64,000 bases of DNA. Source: Corynebacterium sp. CNCTC7651. Lineage in GTDB: Bacteria > Actinomycetota > Actinomycetes > Mycobacteriales > Mycobacteriaceae. A model generated the notes under the pieces. It ran no database searches, was not told where the DNA came from, and saw nothing but the letters and a program-made list of their open reading frames with translations. This document shows, piece by piece, positions 9,641 through 20,374 of this stretch. The DNA lies in assembly GCF_021496665.1 (NCBI RefSeq), contig NZ_CP071246.1:434001-498000 (forward strand). Reading direction: 5' to 3'. Numbering within the stretch: position 1 is the first letter of the stretch; each line of letters opens with the position of its first letter. Made by a program: the position numbers and the translations under genes.

Positions 9641-9678
9641 TGGGGTGAACCCGTTCCTACTACCCAAGGAGGAAGCAG

Positions 9679-10389
9679 ATGACCTCTGCAGAGCACGACA
9701 ACGGCGCCGAGGTAGGCCTGAGCCCGTCCGCCCAGGTCACCATCACTGGCCGAAACGTCGAGGTACCGGAACACTTCCAGGAACGCGTGAACGCCAAGTT
9801 GGCGAAGATTGAGAAGCTCGATCCTTCGCTGACGTCGTTCCACGTTGAACTCAAGCACGAGCCGAACCCGCGCCGCGAGGCGCAGGCGCAGCGCATCCAG
9901 ATCACCGCGACCGGCAAGGGCCACCTCGCCCGCGCGGAGGCGAAGGAGGACAGCTTCTACGCTGCGCTGGAATCTGCCGTCGGCAAGCTGGAGCGCTCCC
10001 TGCGCAAGGTGAAGGTGCGCCGCGAGATCTCCCGCTCCGGCCACCGTGCCCCGAAGTCCGCCGGTGTGATGGCCGCGGAGCTGGCGAACCAGGCCGCGCA
10101 GGACGCGCAGGCGCAGGAGCCGGCACCGGGCAAGTACGACGTTGATCCGTACGCGGACCAGTTCGAAGATTTCGAGCCGGGCCAGATTGTGCGCCGGAAG
10201 GTCCACCCCAACACCCCGATGAGCGTGGATGACGCGCTGAGCGAGATGGAGCTGGTGGGGCACGACTTCTACCTCTTCATTGACCAGGAGACGCAGCGCC
10301 CGAGTGTGGTGTACCGTCGCCACGCGTTCGACTACGGGCTGATCGCGCTCGCTCCGGAAGGTGAGGCAGACGCGGAGGACGCGGAGTAA
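9679..10389 (+). CDS. hpf: Ribosome hibernation promoting factor, long form
   Basis: Binds the 30S subunit and dimerises 70S ribosomes into inactive 100S particles in stationary phase or stress. It has 236 residues: an N-terminal S30AE/HPF domain (VTITGRNVEVPEHFQERV...) to about residue 110, a linker, and the C-terminal dimerisation domain (RKVHPNTPMSVDDALSEM...FIDQETQRPSVVYRR). The ATG at 9679 is preceded by a perfect AAGGAGG at 9666-9672. The long form is normal for Gram-positive bacteria without RMF. Confidence 0.95.
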   Translation: MTSAEHDNGAEVGLSPSAQVTITGRNVEVPEHFQERVNAKLAKIEKLDPSLTSFHVELKHEPNPRREAQAQRIQITATGKGHLARAEAKEDSFYAALESAVGKLERSLRKVKVRREISRSGHRAPKSAGVMAAELANQAAQDAQAQEPAPGKYDVDPYADQFEDFEPGQIVRRKVHPNTPMSVDDALSEMELVGHDFYLFIDQETQRPSVVYRRHAFDYGLIALAPEGEADAEDAE

Positions 10390-10409
10390 ATCTGCCGTCG
10401 CTCAAAACG

Positions 10410-10445
10410 CCCGCCGTGCGGAACTCGTTTCCCGCGGCGGGTTTT
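10410..10445 (+). terminator. Rho-independent terminator after hpf
   Basis: CCCGCCG at 10410-10416 pairs with CGGCGGG at 10435-10441, followed directly by TTTTG. An A4 run before the left arm mirrors the T4 run. It separates hpf from secA transcription. Confidence 0.75.
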
Positions 10446-10502
10446 GCGTTGCACTGATGGACAGGGAGTTCCCAGCTGGCTAGCTGCGAGTCTTACAGTG
10501 CG

Positions 10503-10514
10503 TGTGGGTACAAT
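10503..10514 (+). promoter_or_regulatory. secA promoter with extended -10
   Basis: GTGTGGGTACAAT contains an excellent -10 hexamer TACAAT (10509-10514). No good -35 is visible at the expected distance, so the upstream TG motif may compensate. Transcription would begin near 10520, giving a leader of about 35 bases before the secA GTG. Confidence 0.55.
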
Positions 10515-10556
10515 GGCCCGTTGATTGCTTACCCGATGGAGAAGGACGTATCGCAC

Positions 10557-13100
<2,544 letters not shown>

Positions 13101-13127
13101 GGGGCCTTAACACACCTTTACAGCACC

Positions 13128-13505
13128 TCAGAGCACCTTAAAGGACACGAGCCGGTCGCCGCGCATCCGCGCGGCGAAGCCGTAGCGTTTGCTGCCCACG
13201 GCAATGCTGCCGAACACCTCTCCGTTGTCTCTTGTGTGGCAAGAGAGGACGCGCACCTCCCCCTTGGGCAGCGGTTGGTGGCGTTTCGCCCTGATGTGGC
13301 TGCGCACGCCGAGGTCAAAGAGCGCCCCGGTGAGAGATGCAATGTCTCGGTTGCCAAACGTCGCGTCGAGCGCCTGGCGCACAAGCGGGGCCATGGGGTC
13401 TGTGGGGACGGCCCTGACACCCTGCACGCGCTCGACCTTGGGAAACGTGGCCCGGGGCACAAGCACTTTCATGTGGGTGTGGCCGGGGACTGGGTAGTAC
13501 GTCAA
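13128..13505 (-). CDS. Rv3235-family protein
   Basis: A small basic protein of 125 residues with conserved segments FGNRDIASLTGALFDLGVRSHIRA and RVLSCHTRDNGEVFGSIAVGSKRYGFAARMRG. It resembles actinobacterial Rv3235-type proteins encoded near secA; function is unknown. The start chosen is a TTG at 13505 because AGGAGG lies just upstream of it on the minus strand. An ATG giving MKVLVPRATFPKV lies further in and would shorten the protein. It is convergent with secA. Confidence 0.75.
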   Translation of the reverse strand: MTYYPVPGHTHMKVLVPRATFPKVERVQGVRAVPTDPMAPLVRQALDATFGNRDIASLTGALFDLGVRSHIRAKRHQPLPKGEVRVLSCHTRDNGEVFGSIAVGSKRYGFAARMRGDRLVSFKVL

Positions 13506-13655
13506 TAGACCTCCTGGGTGTTGGCGCGAGCGCGGGTGGGGCGCGGGATCGGTAGTATTGTGCACGTCCACGCTGCGCGCGATCCAGCCTCGCGCGCACA
13601 CTTCAATGCACATCAGGCTGGGAACCGTGAAGTGAAAGTGAAGGGAGCGATCCGC

Positions 13656-14069
13656 ATGGAGGGCCTTGTCCTTGACTATGCCGGTGTTCTGGATGTTGAA
13701 CCTGAGGATCAGGCTCGCTGGCAGGCGCTGATCGCCGCAGTAAAGGAGAAGGGCATTGCCACCGGCATCCTCTCCAACGAGGCCGCCGAAGGCGAGATGG
13801 CTGATCGGATCCGTGAATGGGAGTTCCGCGGTGACGTGGATGCCGTGGTGCTCAGCGGCGAGGTCGGGGTGGATAAGCCGGAGCGGGAGGCGTTCCAGGC
13901 TGCGGCGGACGCGATCGATGTGCCGTTGAATGACTGCGTGATGATTGACGATGACATTATGAACGTCCGCGCCGCCGTAGAATACGGCATGATCGGCATC
14001 CTTCACACGGCGTTCGAGCGCACGGCGGTGGAGATCCAGTCCCTGTTCGATGTTGAGGGCGAATTCTAG
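13656..14069 (+). CDS. HAD-superfamily protein (small, cap-less)
   Basis: A protein of 137 residues with HAD-like motifs: motif I LDYAGVLD at the N-terminus, motif II-like LSNEAA, motif III Lys in GVDKPEREAF and motif IV MIDDDIMNV. The second aspartate of the usual DxD motif I is Ala, as in the DxGxV subgroup, so phosphatase activity is uncertain. The ATG at 13656 follows GAAGGGAG. It shares one base with the next gene (TAGTG overlap), so the two are co-translated. Confidence 0.75.
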   Translation: MEGLVLDYAGVLDVEPEDQARWQALIAAVKEKGIATGILSNEAAEGEMADRIREWEFRGDVDAVVLSGEVGVDKPEREAFQAAADAIDVPLNDCVMIDDDIMNVRAAVEYGMIGILHTAFERTAVEIQSLFDVEGEF

Positions 14070-14563
14070 TGCGCGTATACATCCCGGCTACGTTCGCAAT
14101 GTTGGAATCGTTGCAGGACCACGGCGTGCTGCACGCCCGCAACGGCTGGGCATTCGCGGCAACCCCGGAGCTGACGGAGTTTTTCACCTCCGGCGATCAG
14201 GAGGAGATCGAGGCTATCGCTTTCGACGATGCTTCGCTGGCCTCAATCCGCCTGTTGGCGATCGGGGATGAGGAGCGTTTCCCGCACCGCCGCGTCGTGG
14301 TGTCCGCGGACGCCGAAGCTACGGGTGCGCCGGACATGGGGGAATCCGTGGTGAAGCTGGCCGGCCCGATCGAGCTGAAGGACGTTGCCGCCATCCACGT
14401 GGATGTGAAGGAAGCGGAAGAGGCCACGGCGCGCGCGATCGAGCACATCGACGCCGCGGACTTGGGGGATGAGGACGCGGAGCTTGCTGTCGGGGACGCG
14501 CAGGACAATTACATGGCGTTTTACGATCCGTCCGAGCTACCGTTTCTCGTCGAGCTGCTTTAA
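14069..14563 (+). CDS. DUF6912 family protein
   Basis: An acidic cytoplasmic protein of 164 residues starting MRVYIPATFAMLESLQ, the characteristic opening of the actinobacterial DUF6912 family. No catalytic motif is seen and the function is unknown. The GTG start overlaps the stop of the HAD gene by one base. Its 3' end overlaps the convergent rsgA gene by 27 bases. Confidence 0.75.
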   Translation: MRVYIPATFAMLESLQDHGVLHARNGWAFAATPELTEFFTSGDQEEIEAIAFDDASLASIRLLAIGDEERFPHRRVVVSADAEATGAPDMGESVVKLAGPIELKDVAAIHVDVKEAEEATARAIEHIDAADLGDEDAELAVGDAQDNYMAFYDPSELPFLVELL

Positions 14564-15562
14564 GTCCCACTCGTTGTTGGAGTGCAGTGCGCTGAGTAGG
14601 CGCCTCACCGCCTGAACCCGGCGCCCGAGCGGGGAATCAGGGTCGATCCGATCCCAGGCGCACTCCGGGTCCGCCGGCGGGCCGAGGTGGGTGCAGCCGC
14701 GCGGACACGCTTCCGCAGCTTCGGCGAGCTCGGGGAACACGTCGATGATGTCCCCGGGTGACACGTGGGCGAGGCCGAAGGAGCGGATGCCGGGGGTGTC
14801 GATGACCCAGCCGCCGCCCGCAAGCGGAAGCGCCACGGACTGGGTTGATGTGTGGCGGCCTTTGCCAACGCCGGAGACCTCCCCCGTCGCGCGGTCCGCA
14901 TCCGGCACGATGCGGTTGACCAGCGTGGATTTACCCACGCCGGAGTGGCCGATCAGCGCGGAAACGTGGCCGGCAATCCGCTCCACCAGGTCGTCGATGG
15001 GCTCCTCGATGCCAACCTCGTAGACCTCCACGTCCAAGTCGGTGATCTCGCGCTGGAATTCGGCCGGGTCCGCGAGGTCTGATTTGGTCATGCACACGAC
15101 CGGGGTCACCCCGCCGTCGAACGCCGCAACCAGCGCTCGCTCCACAAAGCCGGTGCGCGGAGGCGGGTCGGCGGCCGCCACCACAATCAGCATCAGCTCT
15201 GCGTTGGCCACAATGATTCGCTCGTAGGGGTCGGTGTCATCCGCCGTGCGCCGCAGCACGCTGGTGCGTTCCTCGCGCTTCACAATCCGCGCCAAGGTGT
15301 CCTTTTGCCCGGACGTGTCGCCGACCACGCCCACGCGGTCGCCTACCTCGACGGAAACGCGCTTCAGCTCGCGGGCCCGCATGCAGGTCACCAGCGTGCC
15401 GGAATCCAGCATGACGCCCCAGCGCCCGCGGTCCTTGGACACGACCATGCCGTGCTCCGCGTCGTCGTGCGTCGGGCGATCCTTGGACCGCGGTCGCGAG
15501 CCCTTGGAGGGGCGGACGCGGACATCAGATTCGTCGTAGTCCCCGAATGAGCGTCCCGCCAT
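14537..15562 (-). CDS. rsgA: Ribosome small-subunit-dependent GTPase A
   Basis: Circularly permuted GTPase that helps late 30S maturation. It has 341 residues: N-terminal OB domain, then G4 TKSDL before G1 GHSGVGKST and G3 DTPGIRSFGL, and a C-terminal zinc motif (CPRGCTHLGPPADPEC). A basic low-complexity N-terminal extension precedes the OB fold. The start overlaps the aroA stop by one base (TAATG), so it is translated with aroA. Confidence 0.95.
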   Translation of the reverse strand: MAGRSFGDYDESDVRVRPSKGSRPRSKDRPTHDDAEHGMVVSKDRGRWGVMLDSGTLVTCMRARELKRVSVEVGDRVGVVGDTSGQKDTLARIVKREERTSVLRRTADDTDPYERIIVANAELMLIVVAAADPPPRTGFVERALVAAFDGGVTPVVCMTKSDLADPAEFQREITDLDVEVYEVGIEEPIDDLVERIAGHVSALIGHSGVGKSTLVNRIVPDADRATGEVSGVGKGRHTSTQSVALPLAGGGWVIDTPGIRSFGLAHVSPGDIIDVFPELAEAAEACPRGCTHLGPPADPECAWDRIDPDSPLGRRVQAVRRLLSALHSNNEWDLKQLDEKR

Positions 15563-16833
15563 TAGCCGCGCACCATCTCAGCCCACATCTGCTCGAAGTC
15601 CGGCAGCGTCTTCGCGGTGGTGCCGATGTTCTCCACCTCGACCTCCTCCGTCGTCAAGCCGATGATGGCGCCGGCGGTGGCCATGCGGTGATCGTCGTAC
15701 GAAGCCCAGGTGCCGCCGCTTAGCCGCGCGGGGTGAATCCGCAGCCCGTCGCCCAGCTCTTCGCAGTGCCCGCCGAGCTTGTTAATCTCCGTGGTCAGCG
15801 CCGCCAGCCGGTCCGTTTCGTGGCCGCGCAGGTGCGCGATGCCAGTCAGCTCAGAGACGCTCGACGCCTGCGTGGCCAGCGCGGCGACGGTGGGCGTGAG
15901 CTCCCCGATATCGCTCATATCCAGGCGAATGCCGCGCAGGTTGCCGCGCGCCGGACCGCGCACCTCGAGGGTGTGGCCGACCCCGTCGGCGCACAGCTCC
16001 ACCTCGCAGCCCATGCGCTCCAGGATGTGGCGGATCACGTCGCCCGGCTGCGTGGTGTCCACCGGCCAGTGCGGCACACGCACCACACCGCCGGTCACGG
16101 CCGCCGCCGCCAGGAACGGGGTGGCGTTGGACAGGTCGGGCTCGATGGTGAACCTGGTTGCGCGAATCGGCTGCGGCTCCACCCGCCAGGTGTGGCCCTC
16201 CGCCTGCACGGCAACGCCGGCCTGTTCCAGCATCTGCACCGTCATCTCGATGTGCGGCATGGACGGCAGCGTCCCGCCCGTGTTGCGCACGGTCACGCCA
16301 CGGTCGAAGCGGGCGGCGGACAGCAGCAGCCCGGACACGAACTGGGAGGAGCCGGACGCGTCGATGTCCACCACGCCGCCCTCCGCACTGCCGCGCCCGT
16401 GCACCGTGAACGGCAAGCTATCGCCCGCAACGGCGACACCGAGGGCGCGCAAGGCCTCCAAAATCGTCGCCATGGGCCGGTTGCGCGCGTAAGGGTCACC
16501 GTCGAAAAGCACGGGGCCCTGGGCGAACGCCGCAACGGGCGGCACGAACCGCATGACGGTGCCCGCCAGCCCGCAGTCGATCTTCGCGCCGGTGAGTTCG
16601 CCCGGGGTGACGCGGATGCGCCCGTCCTCGTGCGCGAATCCGACGCCCATGGAGGCCAACGCCGCTTCCATCAGGTCGGTGTCGCGGGAGCGTAGCGCGC
16701 CGACGATGGTGGATTCTCCGTCCGCAAGGGCGGCGAGAATGTACGCCCGGTTGGTCATGGATTTCGACCCCGGTACCGCAACTGTGTGGGTGATCGGGGT
16801 CGGGGAGTACGGGGCCGGCCACAGGTTGGTCAT
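15562..16833 (-). CDS. aroA: 3-phosphoshikimate 1-carboxyvinyltransferase (EPSP synthase)
   Basis: Sixth step of the shikimate pathway: joins PEP to shikimate-3-phosphate. The 423-residue protein has PGSKSMTNR near the N-terminus (substrate-binding Lys and Ser), the [10 protein letters not shown] segment (usually GNAGT in other families), [12 protein letters not shown] and [15 protein letters not shown]. The start [12 protein letters not shown] at 16833 matches actinobacterial AroA; upstream ATGs at 16842 and 16845 are in frame and cannot be excluded. The divergent SRAP gene starts only 21 bases away, so the promoters overlap the coding starts. Confidence 0.95.
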   Translation of the reverse strand: MTNLWPAPYSPTPITHTVAVPGSKSMTNRAYILAALADGESTIVGALRSRDTDLMEAALASMGVGFAHEDGRIRVTPGELTGAKIDCGLAGTVMRFVPPVAAFAQGPVLFDGDPYARNRPMATILEALRALGVAVAGDSLPFTVHGRGSAEGGVVDIDASGSSQFVSGLLLSAARFDRGVTVRNTGGTLPSMPHIEMTVQMLEQAGVAVQAEGHTWRVEPQPIRATRFTIEPDLSNATPFLAAAAVTGGVVRVPHWPVDTTQPGDVIRHILERMGCEVELCADGVGHTLEVRGPARGNLRGIRLDMSDIGELTPTVAALATQASSVSELTGIAHLRGHETDRLAALTTEINKLGGHCEELGDGLRIHPARLSGGTWASYDDHRMATAGAIIGLTTEEVEVENIGTTAKTLPDFEQMWAEMVRG

Positions 16834-16854
16834 GCGTTTCATCATAATGGAGCT

Positions 16855-17514
16855 ATGTGCGGACGTTTCGTGCTCTTTACTTCCGGCCAGGACCTTTTCG
16901 ACGAGGTTGCGGGCCTGCCCGGCGTCGGCTCCGTAGTGGCGCCGGACGGCACCCCGCCGCCGCGCTACAACATCGCCCCCACGCAGCAGGTGCCGCTTGT
17001 GCGTTTCGACGGCACTGAGGCCCACCTCAACCCCGCCCGCTGGGGCCTTTTGCCAGCGTGGAAGAAGGATGAGACCGGCCCGCCGCTGTTCAACGCGCGC
17101 GGGGAGACGGTGGCGGAGAAGCCGTCGTTCCGCTCCGCGTTCAAATCCCGCCGCGCCCTGATGGTGCTGGACGGCTACTACGAGTGGCTGGCCACCGATG
17201 ACGGCAAGCAGCCCTACTACGTTGCGCCGGAGTCGGGTCTGCTCTACGCTGCGGCGCTCTGGGACACGGGGCTTTCGCGCTTATCGACGACGATGGTCAC
17301 CACCGCCGCACCCGAGGAAACCGCCTGGCTGCACCACCGGTTGCCGCTCTTCCTCGCACAGGATGAGATCCGCCAGTGGGTAGACGGCAGCCCGGAAGAC
17401 GCTGCCGAGCTGCTCACGCCGTCCCGGGTGGCGGGCACGCTGCGCTGGCAGGAAGCGGACAAGGCCGTGGGCAATGTGCGCAACGATTACGCGGAGCTGA
17501 TGTCCGCGAACTGA
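16855..17514 (+). CDS. SRAP-family protein (YedK/HMCES-like abasic-site shield)
   Basis: A protein of 219 residues beginning MCGRFVLF. After Met removal the catalytic Cys2 forms a thiazolidine cross-link with abasic sites in single-stranded DNA, protecting replication forks. Other SRAP features are the [11 protein letters not shown] segment, the NARGET segment, GYYEWL and HHRLPLFL. Length is normal. It is divergent from aroA and its end overlaps the convergent ybaK by 28 bases. Confidence 0.92.
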   Translation: MCGRFVLFTSGQDLFDEVAGLPGVGSVVAPDGTPPPRYNIAPTQQVPLVRFDGTEAHLNPARWGLLPAWKKDETGPPLFNARGETVAEKPSFRSAFKSRRALMVLDGYYEWLATDDGKQPYYVAPESGLLYAAALWDTGLSRLSTTMVTTAAPEETAWLHHRLPLFLAQDEIRQWVDGSPEDAAELLTPSRVAGTLRWQEADKAVGNVRNDYAELMSAN

Positions 17515-17960
17515 GCCCCCGCCAGGCGCGCCAGATCTGCCGGCGCGATTTCCAGCGAGAGGCCGCGCTGGCCGGCGGAGACGTAGACGGCGTCGAGGTG
17601 CTCTATTGAGGCGTCGAGAAGCGTGGGAAGCGGGCTCAACGTGCCAAGGGGGGAGATGCCGCCGACAACGTAGCCCGTGGCGCGCTGGGCTTTCGCCGGG
17701 TCCGCCATCTCCGCGTGCTTCCAGCCGAGCGCCTTCGCCGCGGCCTTCAGCGCCAAGTGGCCGGCGACCGGCACGCAGCACAGCGCCATGTCCCGTGGCG
17801 CGCCAGCGCGGGCGATGACCAGTGTCTTCAGCGTTGCAGCGGGGTCAATGCCCAGCTCGGCAGCGGCGTGGTCGCCGAAATGGTCCTGGCTGGGCGCGTA
17901 CTCCAACACACGGTGGGGCGTATCTTCCACTGCGGCGATGGCGCGGGTGCGGGCGGCCAT
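17487..17960 (-). CDS. ybaK: YbaK-family aminoacyl-tRNA deacylase
   Basis: A protein of 157 residues of the YbaK/EbsC family, which hydrolyses mischarged Cys-tRNA(Pro). Visible family features are the LKTLV catalytic Lys segment, the [13 protein letters not shown] helix and the [11 protein letters not shown] loop. The ATG at 17960 has GAGAGGAG upstream. It is convergent with the SRAP gene and divergent from sigH. Confidence 0.88.
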   Translation of the reverse strand: MAARTRAIAAVEDTPHRVLEYAPSQDHFGDHAAAELGIDPAATLKTLVIARAGAPRDMALCCVPVAGHLALKAAAKALGWKHAEMADPAKAQRATGYVVGGISPLGTLSPLPTLLDASIEHLDAVYVSAGQRGLSLEIAPADLARLAGAQFADISSA

Positions 17961-18005
17961 GGGGGCTCCTCTCGGGGGCGGGCGAGCACCTCAACCGGGT
18001 GCCTT

Positions 18006-18011
18006 TACAAT
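18006..18011 (+). promoter_or_regulatory. -10 box TACAAT immediately upstream of sigH
   Basis: TACAAT lies seven bases before the ATG at 18019, placing the transcription start at or next to the A of that ATG. This predicts a leaderless sigH message and argues against the ATG at 18010, which overlaps the -10 box. No clear -35 or SigH-type GGAA/GTT pair is seen. Confidence 0.5.
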
Positions 18012-18018
18012 GGCCACT

Positions 18019-18603
18019 ATGCCTGACACCGACCTCAAAACGCGCTTCACCGAGGAAGCGATGCCGCTTTTGGATCAGCTCTATGGCGGCGCGCTGCGGA
18101 TGACCCGCAACCCGCAGGACGCGGAGGACCTGGTGCAGGAAACCTACCTCAAGGCGTACAACGCGTTCGATAGCTTCACCCCAGGCACCAACCTGAAGGC
18201 GTGGCTGTACCGCATTATGACGAACACGTACATCAACTCTTACCGCAAGAAGCAGCGCCGCCCGCTGGTGACGTCTGCGGAGGACGTCACGGATTCGCAG
18301 TTGTACACCTCCAGCTCGCACGACTCTACTGGGCTGGAGTCCGCGGAGGTGGAGGCGCTGAAACTCATGCCAAACTCACGGATCTCCGAGGCGCTCAACG
18401 CGTTGAACGAGGATTACCGCATGGTGGTCTACTACGCCGACGTGGAGGGGCTCGCATACAAGGAAATCGCGGAAGTGATGGACATTCCTTTGGGAACGGT
18501 GATGAGTCGGCTCCACCGGGGAAGAAAACAACTCCGGGAGATGTTGAAGGACGTAGCTAATGAGCAAGGCATTGGACTCGACCGTGATACGGAGGAGAAG
18601 TAA
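18019..18603 (+). CDS. sigH: ECF RNA polymerase sigma factor SigH
   Basis: Group IV sigma factor directing oxidative and heat stress regulons. The 194 residues contain region 2 ([23 protein letters not shown], then [31 protein letters not shown]) and region 4 ([34 protein letters not shown]). The downstream anti-sigma gene and nearby whcE reproduce the corynebacterial sigH-rshA-whcE cluster. The start is set at 18019, consistent with a leaderless transcript from the TACAAT at 18006; 18010 is an alternative. Confidence 0.95.
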   Translation: MPDTDLKTRFTEEAMPLLDQLYGGALRMTRNPQDAEDLVQETYLKAYNAFDSFTPGTNLKAWLYRIMTNTYINSYRKKQRRPLVTSAEDVTDSQLYTSSSHDSTGLESAEVEALKLMPNSRISEALNALNEDYRMVVYYADVEGLAYKEIAEVMDIPLGTVMSRLHRGRKQLREMLKDVANEQGIGLDRDTEEK

Positions 18604-18881
18604 TGGGCGCCGGAGAATGTACGTGCGGTAACGGCAAGTCCCACACCACGCAGGATCTACTCTGCGAGCTCTTTGATCCGGAGACATCAGCAGAGCGCGC
18701 CACCGAGGTGCGCTCCACGCTCGCCGGGTGCCCGCACTGCGTGAGCCGGCTTGAGTCCGAGCAGGCAGTGCGCCACCTGGTGCGGGACTGCTGCGGCAAC
18801 GCGCACGCCCCGGAGCCGCTGCGCCAGCGCATTATCGCGTCCATCACCTCTGTCACCTACACGGAGATCAGGTTCCGTTAG
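18603..18881 (+). CDS. rshA: Anti-sigma factor RshA
   Basis: A zinc-associated anti-sigma factor of 92 residues, overlapping the sigH stop by one base (TAATG). It has CPHC at residues 43-46, and the C-terminal APEPLRQRIIASI...TYTEIRFR is typical of RshA. The usual ZAS order is H-x3-C-x2-C; here the position four before C43 is Thr39 rather than His. Further Cys and His residues (C6, C8, H14, C21, H45) could supply a ligand. Redox or heat stress is expected to release SigH from it. Confidence 0.88.
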   Translation: MGAGECTCGNGKSHTTQDLLCELFDPETSAERATEVRSTLAGCPHCVSRLESEQAVRHLVRDCCGNAHAPEPLRQRIIASITSVTYTEIRFR

Positions 18882-18950
18882 CTCCGCCGCGTTGCCGCGC
18901 CCCCGCTGCGGCTCGCCAGCGCGCGGTGAGCCACGCGCCCGCGAAACCAA

Positions 18951-18994
18951 ACGCCGCCTTCCCAACCATCACTGCGGATGGGGGAAGGCGGCGT
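18951..18994. terminator. Strong bidirectional hairpin between rshA and the bL37 gene
   Basis: A perfect 13-bp stem pairs 18951-18963 with 18982-18994 (GGGAAGGCGGCGT on the right arm). The loop can extend the stem further through CCATC/GATGG. It lies between the rightward rshA and the leftward bL37 gene and can serve both. No long T-run follows, so termination efficiency is uncertain. Confidence 0.7.
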
Positions 18995-19014
18995 CTGTGC
19001 TTTAAAGCTCAGGC

Positions 19015-19089
19015 TTACGCGTTGGGGCGCTTGCCGTGGTTTGCGCCCTTCTTGCGGCGGTCCTTGCGCTTGCGACCACGCTTGCTCAT
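19015..19089 (-). CDS. Ribosomal protein bL37 (24 residues)
   Basis: A 24-residue highly basic peptide, MSKRGRKRKDRRKKG followed by ANHGKRPNA. It matches the actinobacteria-specific 50S protein bL37 (AURKAIP1/COX24-domain fold), found in mycobacterial ribosome structures between 23S rRNA segments. The ATG at 19089 has GGAGG (minus strand of 19095-19099) five bases upstream. It lies between rshA and whcE, the usual place in corynebacteria. It is too short for routine ORF detection. Confidence 0.9.
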   Translation of the reverse strand: MSKRGRKRKDRRKKGANHGKRPNA

Positions 19090-19189
19090 GGGGGCCTCCT
19101 TTATGGATTGCGGATGGGGTACTTCAGCGTTTCACTGTATCGCCCGCGTACCCCGGCGCGAAAATCAGTGCCCGTTGTTGAGACGGTAT

Positions 19190-19453
19190 TTATACGGTGA
19201 GGCGTGCGCGGTTGCGGGCGCGTGCCTTGTTGCGGCGCTTGAGGGCGCGGCGCTCCTCCTCGGACATGCCGCCCCACACGCCGGCATCCTGGCCGGTCTC
19301 CAGCGCCCACTTGAGGCACTGGGAGGTCACCGGGCAGCGGTTGCACACCAGCTTGGCCTGGGCGATCTGGGAAAGTGCCGGGCCGGAGTTACCGACCGGG
19401 AAGAACAGCTCCGGATCCTCATCGCGGCAAATTGCTTCGTGGCGCCAATCCAT
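19190..19453 (-). CDS. whcE: WhiB-family iron-sulfur regulator WhcE (WhiB1-like)
   Basis: An 87-residue WhiB-type transcription regulator binding a [4Fe-4S] cluster through C9, C37, C40 and C46 (CNRC then C), followed by the turn motif GVWGGMSEEER and a basic tail (LKRRNKARARNRARL) for DNA contact. In C. glutamicum WhcE is a positive regulator of heat and oxidative stress genes and sits beside sigH. The ATG has AAGGAG upstream. A long non-coding leader region lies before it. Confidence 0.92.
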   Translation of the reverse strand: MDWRHEAICRDEDPELFFPVGNSGPALSQIAQAKLVCNRCPVTSQCLKWALETGQDAGVWGGMSEEERRALKRRNKARARNRARLTV

Positions 19454-19638
19454 GTCTAAACTCCTTAACGTTTCGTTCGTGCTCGTGTGTTTTTTCAGGT
19501 GCGCACCACGTCAACCCCAACGATGTTGGGGGTGTTGCAAACGAAGTTTGATTCCAGGATCCGGGCGGTGCTGCTCGGCGTGACCGAGGTCCGTCTGCCG
19601 GTTTCCCTGGCGTTAACCCTGTGGTGGCTTAGGGTTAA

Positions 19639-19665
19639 GGGCTGTGTAACCAGCCCGTTGTTTTT
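19639..19665 (+). terminator. Terminator-like hairpin with no upstream rightward gene
   Basis: GGGCTG (19639-19644) and CAGCCC (19651-19656) form a stem with a 6-base loop, followed by GTTGTTTTT. It is oriented for rightward transcription, yet the nearest upstream gene, whcE, is leftward. It may end a short non-coding RNA antisense to the whcE leader, or shield whcE from readthrough. Confidence 0.5.
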
Positions 19666-19887
19666 GCTACCCGAGAATAATGACATGTAACGTCCCTGCC
19701 CGCTAGGGTTAGCGTCAAAAATGTGATTGAAGTCATATATTTGTGCACGGGTTGGGTGCGTTAGTTTTGGGTGTTGAAGCGAACGTCGGCAAGCAAGAGA
19801 GCCTCCTGAGCAGCTCGAACGCTACGCCTCTCGCGCTGCATACCCCGCGCCAGGGGTCAAATCGCGGGAAGCGGGCGGCGGGGCAGA

Positions 19888-19893
19888 TACACT
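19888..19893 (+). promoter_or_regulatory. -10 box TACACT seven bases before the GTG at 19901
   Basis: TACACT ends seven bases before the start codon and there is no ribosome binding site, so the transcript is probably leaderless. A -35 is not evident. Confidence 0.4.
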
Positions 19894-19900
19894 ACGGCCT

Positions 19901-20371
19901 GTGAGTTCCAACCCCGCAAAGCCCAAACGCGCCGACCTTGAGCGCGATGCCGCCATAATGCCCCCGCTGCTGCGATACGGGATGGTGGTGGTGCTGCTGC
20001 AGTGCCTCGCCATGGCCGCCTACATCGTATCGCTGCTGATTTCGCAGTTCGGCGGCGGAACCAGCACCATCGAGTCAGATTCAGCCGCAACCGGCTACAT
20101 CGCGCTGGGCACGGCGATCTTCCTTGCAATCATCTTCGGCTTTGTGGCCTACGTGGCGGTATCCACCCTGCGCGGCCAGCCCCGCAGCCAGGGCGCGATT
20201 CTGCTTATCGAGGCCATCTTGGTCGGCGTGGCCTTCTACATGTTCCGCGGCGGCGTCCCGCTGCTTGGCACGGCCACACTGGCCACCAGCGCATTCGTCC
20301 TGCTCTCCCTGCTGCACCCGGACACCCGCCGCTTCGAGGAAGCCCGCTACGCACTGCGCAACGGGCGGTAG
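19901..20371 (+). CDS. Four-TM integral membrane protein, unknown function
   Basis: A protein of 156 residues with a hydrophilic N-terminus (about 24 residues) and four hydrophobic segments at about 26-48, 66-88, 98-114 and 116-136, then a short basic tail. No motif is recognised. The GTG start is supported by the TACACT box just upstream. A similar small membrane protein is found next to whcE in related corynebacteria. It ends three bases before the convergent gene at 20375. Confidence 0.7.
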   Translation: MSSNPAKPKRADLERDAAIMPPLLRYGMVVVLLQCLAMAAYIVSLLISQFGGGTSTIESDSAATGYIALGTAIFLAIIFGFVAYVAVSTLRGQPRSQGAILLIEAILVGVAFYMFRGGVPLLGTATLATSAFVLLSLLHPDTRRFEEARYALRNGR

Positions 20372-20374
20372 GCG

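Larger units (their letters stand above)
19454..19900. other. 447-bp intergenic region upstream of whcE with inverted repeats
   Basis: No credible gene is seen. It contains the whcE promoter region, an inverted repeat (TTAACCCT 19613-19620, AGGGTTAA 19631-19638) and a terminator-like hairpin on the + strand (19639-19665). A rightward frame at 19487-19690 exists but lacks family features. The right end contains the promoter of the gene at 19901. Confidence 0.7.

Noticed and set aside
13656..14069. HAD protein as a broken gene because motif I lacks the second Asp
   Set aside because: The DxGxV variant is a normal subgroup in this superfamily and the reading frame and start site are intact.
18915..18930. 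16-base match GCCAGCGCGCGGTGAG to the complement of 57809-57824
   Set aside because: In a 64-kb GC-rich sequence one 16-base coincidence is expected by chance; flanks are unrelated.
19487..19690. 67-residue rightward frame upstream of whcE
   Set aside because: No ribosome binding site or family pattern; it runs through the inverted repeat and terminator-like hairpin, so it is more likely non-coding.
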